Shown here piece after piece: positions 1 through 12,550 of a DNA stretch of 64,000 nucleotides. This DNA is from Pontederia crassipes. Its lineage: Eukaryota > Streptophyta > Magnoliopsida > Commelinales > Pontederiaceae. A model generated the notes under the pieces. It was not told where the DNA came from and did no database searches. It was given only the letters and a program-made list of their open reading frames with translations. Position 1 is the first letter of the stretch. Each line of letters starts with the position of its first letter. A program made the position numbers and the translations under genes. The stretch covers positions 10,321,501 to 10,385,500 of the forward strand of contig CM060195.1 of assembly GCA_030549335.1 (NCBI GenBank). The letters are read 5' to 3'.

Positions 1-617
1 CCTACGCATCTAATCACCTAGATTCACCCAGGTTCTAGAATACACCCTTTTTGTACTTTCTAGGGCTATATCAGCCCTCTTTTCCTTCGCTTTTGATTTT
101 CACTAATTTTGTTGTAGCTAAGCTTGACTGTAGTGGAGTATTAAGTAGAGACATAATTATTAACAGGTGTAATAGAATTAAAGTTTGAGCATGAACGTGA
201 TTAATCATCAAGCTTCTAAAAACTTCACTTAGCTACTTTCTTCAATCCATGACCCTACACTTAGAGCATGAATGGTTGTCGCCAAATGCTTCAAATTTCA
301 TCAGTTTGATAGGGTGTCTTTGAACATGGCGTAAGAGAGAAACAATGGGCCGAGGCTATGGGGGAATGAAAACATCTCTTACTTTACAAGTCGAAATAAA
401 ATGTTTCAATTGTTGCTTTACAGAGAAAAAACTGAAAAATTCGTTCAATTGTTCCGATTATGAGAGAGCAATTAGAATTAGAGTGGCTGGTACACAATAA
501 TAAATAAAGAGAAAGAAGTATAAATGTACCATGTTGCCCTCTCTCCTAAGCTTGAATTCGACACTGCCAATTAGAGGGACCAGGTGGAGGTGTAAGTTTT
601 AGCAATCTGTTAGTCAC
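1..617 (-). other. Athila element 3' untranslated stretch
   Basis: No coding sequence seen. It lies between the post-pol ORF remnant and the expected 3' LTR, which is off the left edge. A short stretch around 285-330 resembles bases 5095-5130 inside the LARD element (shared words such as caaatttcatca and gtgtctttgaa), which suggests a related 3' UTR module in the two elements. Confidence 0.45.
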
Positions 618-2082
618 TTATTGGATGTCAGTAAGGATAGAATTTTGCACCACTTCGATCCTTTGAATTTTGTTGGCATGTGCGAGACCTTGTTGTTCTA
701 GGTTGTGGAGCAGGTCCTTCAATGCCTGGATGTCTTCATGGTGGCGGGTATTAGTTTCTACAAGCTTAGTCACCAGTTCTAAAATAAGATTCAATTTGGC
801 CGCTAAGGTGACTGGTGCAGTCTGAGGCATTGGGTGCAAAGGAAGAGGAAGAGACGGTTACAGGTCTTCTACTTGATCTTGGTGTGGAGGGGACTCTTAG
901 AGGTGGAAAGGACTCGAATAAGAGAGGTGGTAACGTTGGAATTGGTCGTGGGACATGGATGAAGTCGTTGATCCACCAATTCCGGCCTTGCATGATTACT
1001 GATATCTGAGGGTCCGACAATTGCAGGAGTTATGTAGAATCAGATTGTTGCCAAAAATGTTGGCCATTGATTGTGAGGACTTCTTCTTGCTTTAGGAAGT
1101 CTAGATTAATTAGCTTTGCTGTGGTTGGGTTTGTGTCACCTAAAAACACGTAATGCTCAGCAATCGTTAAGATGAGATTTCCACATAGGATTGGATAATA
1201 TTCATGAGTGGATTCCTTGAGTATGGTCTGCATGAGAAAGGCTACGAGGTTAATCTCTGAGTTGGTAACCATATGATGAAGAGTTCATTGGTAGAAACAA
1301 GATCCATGTCATAATTGTTTGGTCTTGTGAGGATGGTATTAGTTAGGAGGTATCGGAAAATAGGATTTTTAAAGTTGCGGCTGACGAGTTGGAGGGAGTT
1401 GTTGGCACGTAGTCCTGTGAGTTGGTACCAGACTTCATAAATAGGGAAGTCGGGTGGAGGAGTTTTGGAGCCTATGTTCGGGAGGTTTAGGAAATGGGCA
1501 AAGGTGTCAAGGGTCATAGAGAAATCTTGGTTATAGAGATAGAAGTCGATGTGATCAGGGACACCATCGTCGTCACAATGTACGCAGAATATCATTCCGA
1601 TGAACTCTATTGCTACGTCTTTGTAGAGATCCCAGTGTTTCATGAAGAAGGGCATTGAATGTGCTCAGTGCAGAAGAGTTCTAGTATTGTAAAAGAAACC
1701 GAGAGGTTCGAGGGTTGGAAGGTCTAAAAGCCTAGTGGAAGGGAAATTTCTGCGTCGACTATTCAATAGGTGTCATGACTCTTCGCTGTCCTCCAGTTGT
1801 CTCATGCGCGAAGGCCTCCATAGGAGGCCATCCGGGCGTAGGCGGTGTCTGATAGATTATGATGAGTTGTCGGTGTCGGAATCGGAGGATGTCCATGTAC
1901 GCTTCATATTGTCGGTCGGCTCTAAGGTGAGACGAGACTGGGATGTTCGTCGGACATGGCGAGGAGGGTTTGATGGGATTTTGGGGATGGAACGGCCGGT
2001 ATGTGTGTGGATTGTAGATATGGGGGGATAAACAAGTTGGCAATTGGATAATTTTGGTGCTAGATTCTCTTGGGATTCTCAA
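618..2082 (-). pseudogene. Decayed post-pol (env-position) ORF of the Athila element
   Basis: Open stretches in shifting minus-strand frames at 1735-2082, 1242-1655, 1030-1272 and 618-839 follow pol and precede the 3' UTR, the place of the extra ORF in Athila-type elements. The middle part reads as a conserved globular region (MPFFMKHWDLYKDVAIEF near its start, then INLVAFLMQTILKES). The last piece is a predicted coiled coil with heptad-like leucines (LILELVTKLVET). I infer one former protein of about 450 residues, broken by at least three frameshifts or stops. Whether it was ever envelope-like cannot be judged: I see no clear signal peptide or transmembrane anchor. The assignment rests on position and general resemblance. 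Confidence 0.6.
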
Positions 2083-2219
2083 CGAATCTATGTGGTGTAG
2101 TTTTCAGGTGGTATTTAATAATTTTGGGCTTATTCTGATGCTGACATGGCTGATAATGGTTTATTTGGTTGGGTTACCTCCTAATAGAGTCTTTTTTTTA
2201 AGTTGTTCGCTCAATATAG

Positions 2220-2603
2220 TGGCTTGATTTTTAGTGTTCTGGCCGCAGATACAAGACTTCTTTGAATTCTTCGGTGCTAGGATTATAACGTTTCAGCCTT
2301 TGTCCATTGACTTAAAATTTTTGAATTGTCATTTTTGATGTCTAGGGCTCCATGAGGACAGACACTCTCAACAGTGAATGGTCTTGATCATCTGGTCTGC
2401 AGCTTTCTTGGAAAAAGTTGTAATCGGAGTTGAACAACAAAACTTGATCACCTTCTTTAAAATCTTTTTTCAGTATGCGGCTGTCATGCCATTTCTTTCC
2501 TCGTTCTTTATAAAGACGAGAGTTGTCGTAAGCATCTAGCCTTAATTCATCCAACTCGTTGAGCTATATCGGTAGTCGTTTGGAAATCAAAATTGAGCGC
2601 TTT
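2220..2603 (-). pseudogene. Athila pol: integrase C-terminal segment
   Basis: The minus-strand frame 2342-2554 reads MDELRLDAYDNSRLYKERG, then DFKEGDQVLLFNSDYNFF, the tail of Ty3/gypsy integrase after the catalytic core. A few more pol-like residues follow down to about 2220. It ends abruptly at 2603 where the LARD element begins, and the same reading frame resumes at 14189 on the far side. The GPF-type motif expected after VLLFNS is missing or scrambled, and the frame is broken at 2342, so this is a relic. Confidence 0.85.
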
Positions 2604-2608
2604 GATCG
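2604..2608. other. Target-site duplication (left) of the LARD
   Basis: gatcg, identical to 14184-14188 at the other end. Removing the insert and one copy restores the Athila integrase frame. Confidence 0.9.
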
Positions 2609-4274
2609 TGATGCGTAAAATGATGTAGCAAAATAAATCCGCTAGCAAGTGTACTAGTCACTCAAGTAATATAGTAAAACGAATAAAGAGTATCGAACCC
2701 ACGAGAAATATTATTAATTCAATATTTGAATTTATAAATTAATAAGCTAAGAAAAACATAGATTTTCAAGATAAATTTTGTAATTATAAAATAAAATAAA
2801 GAAAATAAGATAATAATAAGATAAGATAATGGTGTTGAAGTTAGGTCTTAGGATGATAATAAATTAAGGATAAATATGTGAACTAGAAAAGATAAATTAA
2901 AATTCTTAAGATGGATTAGGAATTTTTCTAAGTTATTAATTTACAAGATTAAAATCACAGAGTCTACAAACTGGTAATTATGCTATTTAATCAAACAAAT
3001 CAAACTATCTTAAATTTAATCAAATCCCACAAAGTGGTATTCATGCAAATGAGATTAAATTAAGATGCATTAATAAGAAAATCCTAGACTATTAATCACT
3101 CCATAAACTAGTATAGATTAACAGACCACATAGATCAAATTCTCCACACACTAGTTATTAGACCGATGTCAAGTTTTAATTTCACAATAAATTATTTAAT
3201 TTAACTAAATAAAATTTGAAACTTAGTAGTCCACAAACTAGTATTTACTTAACTCAAAAATTAAATCAAAAGCATTAAACACAATTAAAAATTATCAAAA
3301 GAAATTCAATAATAAAATAAGGGTTCACAATATTTCCCTTCAATAATAATCTCCTAAATTAAAATAACTAAAAACATGGAGTTCATCCTAGAATTGTAGA
3401 GAGATAATAACAAAATACAAATGATAATCGAAAGAATTACACTAGGAATAAATCAGGACCCTTGGATGTCATCGGAGCGTTTGGATCAGCCGTCCGATTA
3501 AATCTCTCTCTTGGTCGAAGCCTGTAGACTCTCGACTCGCCGTAGAAGAAAATAATACTTCAAAGCACGAGTTGGGACGATGGCTTCCTCTTCTATTTAT
3601 AGGTGCAGACGGGCTTCAAGTTGATCACGATCGTGAATATCGTACGGCCAACTTTAAATTTGGCTAGAGATTAAACTTGGTTAATGATAAAAAGTTATCC
3701 GTTTTGCACCTGACGATAATACTCTTTAAATCTCGGTCACAAAATGTATCATTATTGATAGTTTGTGCCAGAGGATTGGTCAATGGCCGATGATACTTGA
3801 TAAATGTTGATTAAGTATAAAACTTCATGGTTGGATTTTGCGGCCGATAGTCTTGATTGAAGATGGTGTTTTGCCCCCAAGGATTAGTTGAGTTCTTGGC
3901 CGATAATCGCCATGGGTAAGGATAAAAACTTTTATCACTCTGTGCCCGTAAAACTCTTCTTGATAAGATCCATAAGGATTATTACTGCCTAATGATGGAT
4001 AGAAAATGAGTTTTGTGCCTAAAGATACAAGGCCGATAATCACTTTGAATTCCAGCCGATACGTCCGGTAATTCATTTACTCGGCTCTTCCTGCAAAATA
4101 GTTATCATAATTTAATTAATCCATCCACAATTAAAATATTTAGAGAATTAATAAGTAAAATCGATAAATCCGGAATTACGACTAATAAGACCTAAAATGA
4201 TGTATGCCATAATCAAATTACAAAAATATTAATAAAAATATTAGATTAAAATATGTTATATTTTACATGCAGCA
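2609..4274 (-). repeat. LARD 3' LTR
   Basis: Direct repeat of 12551-14183, same orientation. In one 117-bp stretch aligned by eye (from the word aaaataaatcc) I count 8 differences, mostly transitions, so roughly 93% identity there; the element is not recent. It starts TGATGC and ends GCAGCA, the expected GCATCA with one change. Confidence 0.92.
3592..3603 (-). promoter_or_regulatory. TATA box in the LARD 3' LTR
   Basis: The minus strand reads ctataaatagaa, a canonical plant TATA element. The equivalent place in the 5' LTR (about 13538-13549) reads ctacaagtagag, so the promoter copy that would drive the full element has lost its TATA core while the 3' copy keeps it. Confidence 0.6.
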
Positions 4275-4290
4275 AACTCCCCCAAGCTTA
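4275..4290 (-). other. LARD polypurine tract
   Basis: On the minus strand a purine-rich run (agcttgggggagtt) sits directly against the start of the left LTR, where plus-strand priming occurs in LTR elements. It fixes the orientation. Confidence 0.8.
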
Positions 4291-7200
4291 AAGTCTTGCT
4301 TGTCCTCAAGCAAAATTTCAAAAGCAAGGCTAAAAAAATTCCATCATAGCCTCCACATTATATTAATTTTCTCACACAATTCTTTCACATACTTGCTACT
4401 TAGCATCTCACCATTTTTCATGACTTAGCTTCAGAGAGGTTCTGAATGCTACACATACTTAAACAATCTCAAATTCAGCCTTGCAGAAAAATAAATCAAA
4501 TAATAGCATTAATATTGAACAAATAAGTACTAATTGAGCTTCTTTTTTTCTTTTTCTCTTTCTTTTCACTTTTATTTTCAGCCATTTTAAAAGTTCTAAT
4601 CTTCAAACAGGATCGCACAAGGATGTCCATGTAACAGGCTTTGGACTGATGACTCCCAGACCAGATGGCCTTAGGGCAACAGGTGATAAGACACCCCTCG
4701 AGTTTACTTGCCCGAACAAGCAAGGTTCTGAATGAAGAGTTCAAACTTGGCCATGATTCAGTACTCCTGTGCTTCTCCATATTCCACAAGATTATCTTTG
4801 TAGTAGGTTTTCGATCGATGGATCCCAGAGCAGTTGCCCTCAGGTCGTCAAGCATGAACTCCTATGGATCTAATTACTCGAACACACCTTGGTTGTGGAT
4901 AACACTTTTGTAGCTACACAAAACTTTACACTTTTTTTTTTGAAGCTCAAGGAGTATTTAATATGGTCAATAAGAATGCTACTACTATCAAGATTGAACA
5001 TGATCTTGTAGTCTAGACATACATAGTTTTACTTAGCATTGGCACATAGTCCATAAGTTTGATATTGAAATAGCAAGTGATAAGAGAGAAAAGTGTTCAA
5101 ATTTCATCAATTAACAATATGTCTTTGAATTTTAGCAAAAATAAATGCATGCAATGGTATTTTTTTGGAAATTTTTTCAATTTTCCATTTTTTGGATTTT
5201 TGATATAACTGCATATATAAGCAAAAAAATAAAGGAAAAGGAAAATGCAATGCATGAAATGCAAACTCCCCCAACCTTGAATCAGACGTTGTCCTCAGTG
5301 TTAGGCCCAACAAGGGAAAAGATAGACTCAATAAAATAGAAAAATAAAGAAAAGGGAAAAACACAACCGGATTTACTGTCTACGTGACGGTGAAGGTGGT
5401 GCGGAGTCTCGGACATGAAAGGAAGGATGGTGGAGTGTCACGGCCGCAAACAAAGTGGAACTTCAGGATGGTGAGTGATTCATCTTTTGCGTCGCCCGTA
5501 ATACATCTTGTCCGAGATCGTTGAGGTTATGTATCTGCCATGATAAGTTAGCATATGTTCCGCTAGCCGAGATGCACTGTGATGTCTATTAGGTGGCAGC
5601 ATGTATGATTCATGTAGACTTCATACATGCAATGGCGAAGCGTTGAGTCCAAGTATCCGAAAATAATTTGCTTGTCGAATTTCTCTCCTTGCACGAAAAA
5701 TAGTTCGATGACTCCAAGACTAAAGACAAGAACTAATAAATTACAGAAATTTGACAACTAACTAAAGTAATAACTATGAATTAAAGAAAGAAGTTAAAAG
5801 TTAACTAATTTTCATCTAATTAACTAAAACATCTAAATCCTTAACTAAACTAATTAAATTAAATTAAAAGACTAACCAACTAACTCAAAAACAATCCAAA
5901 AAGAATTGGTTGTGATATAATTTTCAAATAATTTCTGCAACAACCAAGTGTCAGATAAAAAGAATTAAACATCAGAATGTGAGATATAAATTTATTCAAA
6001 GGATTAAATTAGTTGTGATTAGATTTTAACTCAAGTCTTGCAACAACTAATTTTTAGTAAGATAAGAGAGAAGAAGAGGAATATACAAAAGATAAATATG
6101 AGTAAATACAAATAATGACTCACGGTTAAACAGTGTAAATAAGTTTAAAAATATTTTGTTGACAGTCGCTGAAATGATCTTTTTTTTTCAAAAGTTGAAA
6201 ATTACGATTCAAAAATGAAGTTCATAATCAGAAAATAATACCGAAAGGTTTAATCAAATTGTCTCAATATTCGATAATGAAGGTGCCACATTTATGAAAA
6301 AATCATTGCTTCAAAAAAATTATTGAAGCACAGGTCGTAATCTCGATACAGGGAGGAAAATAAATGTCAGTTGCCATACACGACGTAAAAATTTTGAGAA
6401 AAGGTCATGATGTCATCAAATGTTAAACTTCCAAAAGTCAATATGGCAATAAAAACTTTCAAAAATTTAGAGATATGTCATGCCGTAACAACTTTGAAAA
6501 TCTCAATCTCGAACTAAATGTGGCATAAAAGATAATTTATTCGAAACTTTAAGGCACCAACAGCTTCAAGGAAATTAATCAACCGTAATTAATAATTGGG
6601 GCGCCAAACATGGAGTATTTATTTTACGGTCGAATAAGTTCAAGAAGCCGTCATGAAAGTCAGCTAGATTCTAGGCGCAATCAGGGAGAAAAATCAGGGT
6701 TATGAATTGTCTTTGGTAATTAGTCGGCATGATATCATGGATAGAGAAAACAATAGAGTTTGATTCACATAATCTGTCATTATTAAATTAGGAAATGCGG
6801 GCGTAAAGAGATAAGCGCTGCTAGGCTTAATCTGAAAAAAAATCAGGGTGATATTATGGAAATTTGCATGTGCGTGAACCCCGAATTATAGGATCACAGA
6901 TAGAGAACAAAATTGGCATTAGGCGCAATTTCACGGAGAGAAGAAATATGAATCTTCAGTTTGACGCCATGTATAGAAGAAACATGACTGTAATTAAAGG
7001 GGCATTACCATAGATAAAACAGCATTTGGATTGGGCGCCAAAGGAGAAAGATCCGGCAATATGGGCGCAAAAAAATAGGAATCATACCCTTCAGTTTTGC
7101 GCCATAGGATGAAGAAAATCAGCATGAAAGAAAAAAAATCCAGACATGCCGGCCGTAATTGAATGTGCATCATGATAAAGAGAATCCAGAAATTGGGGCG

Positions 7201-7812
7201 CAATATGATAAAGAAATAATCCAGGCGCAATATCAAAAAAGGATAATCCGGTAAAAATGGAAATTTACTGGCGCAATATTTGAAGGAAAGATAAATTCAG
7301 TGTAATAAATTGAGTTAGGGCGCCATAGATGGAGAAACAAATGCTAGGCGTGATCCAAATGAGGGTGATATCATGATAAAAAAAATCTTGCAAAGAAAAA
7401 TTGAAGGTGTCAAATATGAATAAACAAATTCCAAAATTATAGAGAGAAGAATTCAAATCAGTTTAGTTTTATTTCAAGAAAAATCAGCCGAAATTACATA
7501 AAAAATAAAACGATAAAATCGGACATTGTGGCGCAATATCAGAAAAGGATAATCTAGCAAATCAACCGCCATATCAAGGAGAGAGAAAAATCGAAAGTTA
7601 CAGATGCAATATTTGGAAAGATAAATTCAATGCAACCAACAATTAATAAAAACTTAGTTGGACGCCATAGAGAGACTGGGATATCATATCTTGGAGAAAC
7701 AAAATCCAAGGCGTAAAAAATCTTGACGTAATCGGCGCATTGGAGGAAGAAAACCAAATTAAAAGAATGAAAGAAAAAAAATCAGCAGTGACTAAAATCG
7801 GCGTGATTAACC
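4291..7812 (-). other. LARD internal non-coding region (3' half)
   Basis: No credible coding sequence on either strand: open frames are short, unsupported and AT-rich. From about 6100 onward the sequence is filled with loosely repeated words built on GGCGCAA (7065, 7198, 7223, 7270, 7530 and others), apparently an ancient degenerate minisatellite that continues at 8483-9300 and 12095-12200. Confidence 0.6.
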
Positions 7813-7815
7813 TTA

Positions 7816-8479
7816 GGGTGCGTTCACTGCATTATCATTCAACATTACCTAGTAATGTAGATTGCCTCTCAGAAAGATTGCCACTTGTTAAATTGCCAGC
7901 AATGTACATTACCTTGTTTAGTATGCATAAGTAATCTATGTGGCAATCCATATTAGTTATTTATAAAAAAATACATATTTATAAGTTAATATGCAATTTT
8001 TACCAATATACCCCTAATAAAAAATTATGTTTAGATATATAATTTTTTTTAACTTCGTAAAATTAAATCATAAATATATAATCTCACTCATAAAATCAAA
8101 AATTTATAAAATAATTAATATATTTTTAAAATATGATAATAATATAGTAATAATAATTATAATATTTATTTGATTAATTTTATAATTTATTTAATTCTTA
8201 TTATAATTTATTCAATGTATTTTAAAATTTATTTAAATAAATCTGTAAAGGACAAATGCGGAAAGTAAAATTTAAAAGATTGCAACTCAAGTAGTAATGT
8301 GGATTGTCTACCCTCCTATAAGCAATCTACATTGTCACTTCAAAAGCAATGTGGATTGCTTGGGCAATGCAGATTACTCATTATCTGTCACAAGTGAACA
8401 AGGTAATGTGGTGGGTCCAGATAATTTAATACTACATTATCTGATAATCTACAAATATTACCTCTAAAGAAACGTCTCC
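7816..8479. mobile_element. PIF/Harbinger (Tourist-like) MITE, 664 bp
   Basis: Seen: TTA at 7813-7815 and again at 8480-8482, bracketing an AT-rich non-coding segment whose ends are imperfect inverted repeats (GGGTGCGTTCACT at the left; GGAGACGTTTCTTT reading in from the right). A 3-bp TTA duplication and a GGG-rich end fit Tourist-like MITEs. Words such as caatgtagattgc recur in both orientations near each end. Flanking LARD sequence is continuous once it is removed. Confidence 0.75.
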
Positions 8480-8482
8480 TTA

Positions 8483-9300
8483 GAACATGAGGCGCAAAAT
8501 CCAGAGAAAATCAAACTTGTGAATTATTTCCTAATCAAAAAGTTCATGAAGAAAGTAGAAATAAATATGGCCACAAAATACTTCAATCATTCCGAGAATA
8601 ATTAAAGCCCAATTAAACTATCGGATCATTTCAAAATTTAATAAAGCGTTAACAACATAATTCGACAATGATTAACCTTGAAAATTTTAACCTTTTCTTC
8701 AGAACTTGTGAAAGTTCAAATAGACAGTGATTAAGGTGCAAAAGCTTCAAAGAAATTAATCGGCTGTAGTTAATCATTGAGGCAGTAAAAGGCCGAGAGA
8801 ATTAATCCCGATAAACAATCATAGTCGTAAAATTTCAAAAATTAGAGAAAATTACAAAGGTTAGAGACAATTTCAAAGAGATAATCGAGATCGGGTAAAA
8901 AAATAAAAAAATACTTAGGGTGCAAAGAATTTGGATTAAATAATGACGTGATTAACTTGATTGAGGCGTGAATCGCCAAATCTTATCCATTACGGCCGAA
9001 GCAAAATTAGATCAATACTTGGGCGCTAAATAGAAAGTTAAAATATCACGACAGATAATTAAATCAAACTTGATTGGGCTCAACAAAATTTTCTCAGAGT
9101 AAATCAAGGCGCAAAAGAAAAATCTTATCAAAATCCAAGGCGCAAAACAGAAAGTAACAAGATTTCGGCGGCTGCTAAAGAACCAAGAGACTAGAGAGAT
9201 TAATAAAAGAAATAAATAACTTGATTGGAGTAGGGCGCAAGACAAAGAATTCTGAGAATTGCTGCCGTCAAATGAATAGAATAGTCAAAGCTTGAATAAT
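8483..9300 (-). other. LARD internal non-coding region (middle)
   Basis: Continuation of the AT-rich, GGCGCAA-containing internal sequence between the MITE and the solo LTR. No gene seen. Confidence 0.6.
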
Positions 9301-9305
9301 CAAAT

Positions 9306-12089
9306 TGTAACGTCCCCAAAATTCGACCCTAATTTAAAACTTTCGTCGAACCCTGGGTGTGGCGTTACATCAACCTTGACATGACCTAATTTCATAAAAC
9401 ATTACAGCGGAATCATAATCATAATAAACATGAAAAATAATGTCGTAAAACAGCGGAAGACTTCATAATTAAAAAACTCAAGATACATAAACTGGCCCAT
9501 GGGCCTAATAGGCTCTAACGTATACCCAATAGAGGGTTCATCATACATAAATGAGTTCAAGTGGAATAGATGACTCAATAAGAGGCCCTAAGCCATACAT
9601 GCTTCATCCTTATAAGGGTTCATCATAATGACATAATAAAAATAAGATAACTTAGGTCGTAGCCCGATGGACCCATGTGCAATGTCGCCGTCACGAGGCT
9701 CTTGCCGTCGAACCTAAGCCTACTCCATACCTGCACGGATCCATGGGGTGCAGGAGATTTCTTCCGTTAGAGTATGTTGAGGCCTATGCATGCTATGATC
9801 TTATAACATGATTTCTATATGACATGGCATATGTATTTCATCATCATATAACATAAGTCATATGCATGCTATGAGCTACATATGCATACTATATGGCATG
9901 TGACCATATAATTATGGCAAGATAAGATAACATGTAACATCATAATCTTTAGATCATGCATATCATAACTTTTCATCTTACTTAACATTATGCTATTGCA
10001 TATCATATCTTATCATCATACTGTCATTATGCTATTGCATATCATGATCTTGTCTTACTTTACTTGGTCATCTTTATTCATGACATCATATGATGTGACA
10101 AGTGGACATTCATAATGCATCCTCGTGCCCTCTTCATCTTTATCATCTTTGTCTTTATGTCCCAAGTCATTCATCATTCTTCTTTGCATATTTTCTTCTT
10201 TCATCTTTACTTAGATACTTTATTATCTTGTCTATTGAGAAGGGTAGTGACTCATAGGTCATAATCCTCCTTGTCGGTGGGGTCTTAGGTTGGGTACCAA
10301 TTGGTCCCGAGTTATAAAAATGACACTCCATCAATCCGTCTTTTAATCATGTTCAGCAATGCATACAATCATTCAATACATGTTGTATCTTTTAATCCTA
10401 TTTAAGGTCATAGAACTTCAAATCATGCTAAGTGTGGACATTCAATCATAACCAATTATATTCCAGAATCGGACGACCGTTTTGGGTAACGGTCGACCAC
10501 TAGTCTTACATCGGGCGACTGATCGGATTATCGGTCGATCGTTATGGTCCTTTCGGATGATCGAAACAGGGCGTTCGGTTCGTCCGCTAATCACAGAATG
10601 TGATGACTCTCTAAAATGGACGACCACTTATATAACGGTCGACCTTTATGGGTCTTCTGGACGACCGAAACTGGGTTCAGGTTCGTCCGCTAATCACAGA
10701 ATGTGATGACTACATACATCGGACGACCGGTGGAAAAACGGTCGACCGGTTCATGACTTTCGGATGACCAATACAAAGTGTTCGATCGACCGCTAATCAC
10801 ATAATGTTTCATCTACTTATATCGGACGACCGGTGGAATAACGGTCAACTGCTACATATTTTTCGGACGACCGAAACAGGATATTCGAACGTTCGCTAAT
10901 CACAGAATGTGTTTGCCCTTCCAGAATGGTCAACCGATAGAATCGTCGCCCGTTCTGAGACAGCAGACACTCGATTTTTACATGTTTTCTTTCCAAATCT
11001 TACATACATTAACATCTTGAACACATATTGACTTTCATCCAACTTATGGGACACTTCTTAACATTCTTAACATTCTAATCATGAAACATAGAGAGGTTTT
11101 CACATAAGACATTCAACATGCTAATCACACTTATAAATGTACATAAGCTTTACTAGATTTCATAATGAGCTAATATAAATGATAATAAACATCATAACCT
11201 TAAGCATGATTAGAAATAGAACAACAAGCATAATAATGATACATGAAGCACTCTGCATTCGAACCATGATTAGCAATAATATAGTAATCTAATGAAACAT
11301 AAAGCACTAAATGTGCATTCATTAAATCTTCATCTAAGAACAAAAGGTTTGTTCTTTAATCCCTAATCCACAAAATCAAACATCATTCAAACATACTTAT
11401 CAAGTTCATAAATGTACATGAGCTTACAACAACTTCATAATGAGTTAACATAATTAACAATAAACATTCTACTATTAAGCATAATGAGCAATAAAGCATT
11501 AAGCTATGAAGCACATGACATTCTAATCATGGAACAATAAAATAGTAATATAAAGAAATATGTAATTAAATGCACATTCCCTAATCATACCTTAATAAGA
11601 CCTAATTTGATCTTAATGTCTCTTAATCCATACAAGCATACATCATTAAGAGGATGATTAGGATTTAGGATCCCCTCAAACATATCTTAGCTCACTAAGC
11701 TTAAACTCTAATATTCTTTCTTGAGCATGGACAACCTTTTCTCCCTCCTTGTTATTATTCCCGAGTTGCTTCAGTGATTAGAGAGATATTAAGAGAGCCT
11801 GCTATGGACCAAAGGACAAGAGGGAGACTCACTGTAGCTTGGCAATGGGGATTCCTTGAGTGTGCTGGCCGAGAGAGCAAGGATGGGGAGAGTGAATGAG
11901 TGGGCACTGTAGCTCCAATAGTGATTTGGGGGAGGGAAATTGCTTTCAGCCGAGAGGTGAGGGAAGAGGTAGATTAAGTTACTTTTTGATTTCATTAGTT
12001 GGGTGGGCTTTTTGGGCCAGGTGCGGGCGTGGGCTTCATTGCCCCTTTTCTCTTTTTTTTTTTTTGGTTTCTTTTAGCCGGATGTTACA
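9306..12089 (-). mobile_element. Solo LTR of a Tekay/Del-like gypsy element (2784 bp)
   Basis: Seen: begins TGTAACG and ends TGTTACA, flanked by the 5-bp direct repeat caaat (9301-9305 and 12090-12094). No internal or second LTR sequence is present, so it is a solo LTR left by recombination. TGTAAC...GTTACA ends and a length near 2.8 kb are usual for Del/Tekay chromovirus LTRs. The right end has the character of an LTR start (gggccaaaa-type words on the minus strand), so I place it on the minus strand. It contains a tandem palindromic array at 10462-10975. Confidence 0.85.
10462..10975. repeat. Tandem repeat of 102-103 bp rich in CGGTCGACCG palindromes
   Basis: About four copies. The word cgctaatcac begins at 10586, 10689, 10791 and 10894, giving steps of 103, 102 and 103. 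Each unit holds several versions of GGACGACCG and CGGTCGACC, the latter a perfect palindrome when extended to CGGTCGACCG. GC content is far above the flanks. Confidence 0.85.
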
Positions 12090-12094
12090 CAAAT

Positions 12095-12526
12095 TGTGTT
12101 AAGATACGGGCACAAAAGAAATAGGATTATCTTGACAAACAGAGGCGCAAAATATGATGATATTTTCGGTAAAGCTGACTAAAGTTAATCATGATCATAA
12201 AATACGTCGGCACATGTAAAAAGATCTTTATCCAATTAATCAGAAAATTCACTCGGCGTAAAAAAATGTAGAATAGAATATTGGCCGAAAGCCAACAAAC
12301 TTTAGTCCAAAAATAATTAACAATCTCGTGACCTTTATCTGCAAAAAGAAAGATGTTAGATTATTTACACAAATAATTAAAACAAATAGTACAATAATAC
12401 ATATTTACATAAAAGAAGAAATTACAGAAAATTTATTTACAAAAATTTATTAACAGAAAAAATATTTACATATTGTATTTACATCTCCTAATAACTTATA
12501 AAAATAAAAAATCAATTAATAAAATA
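12095..12526 (-). other. LARD internal non-coding region (5' end)
   Basis: AT-rich leader between the solo LTR and the PBS; one more GGCGCAA word at about 12145. No gene seen. Confidence 0.55.
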
Positions 12527-12544
12527 TTCTCGACAACGGCGTCA
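12527..12544 (-). other. LARD primer-binding site, tRNA-Asp type, degraded
   Basis: The plus strand reads ttctcgacaacggcgtca, 14 of 18 positions equal to the 3' end of plant tRNA-Asp. All four differences are C-to-T or G-to-A transitions, as expected from deamination of methylated cytosine. It lies 6 bp from the 5' LTR edge. Confidence 0.75.
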
Positions 12545-12550
12545 AAAATT

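Noticed and set aside
10462-10975. Regularly spaced repeats considered as a CRISPR array
   Set aside because: The units are contiguous 103-bp tandem repeats without unique spacers, inside a plant LTR. CRISPR does not apply to plant nuclear DNA.
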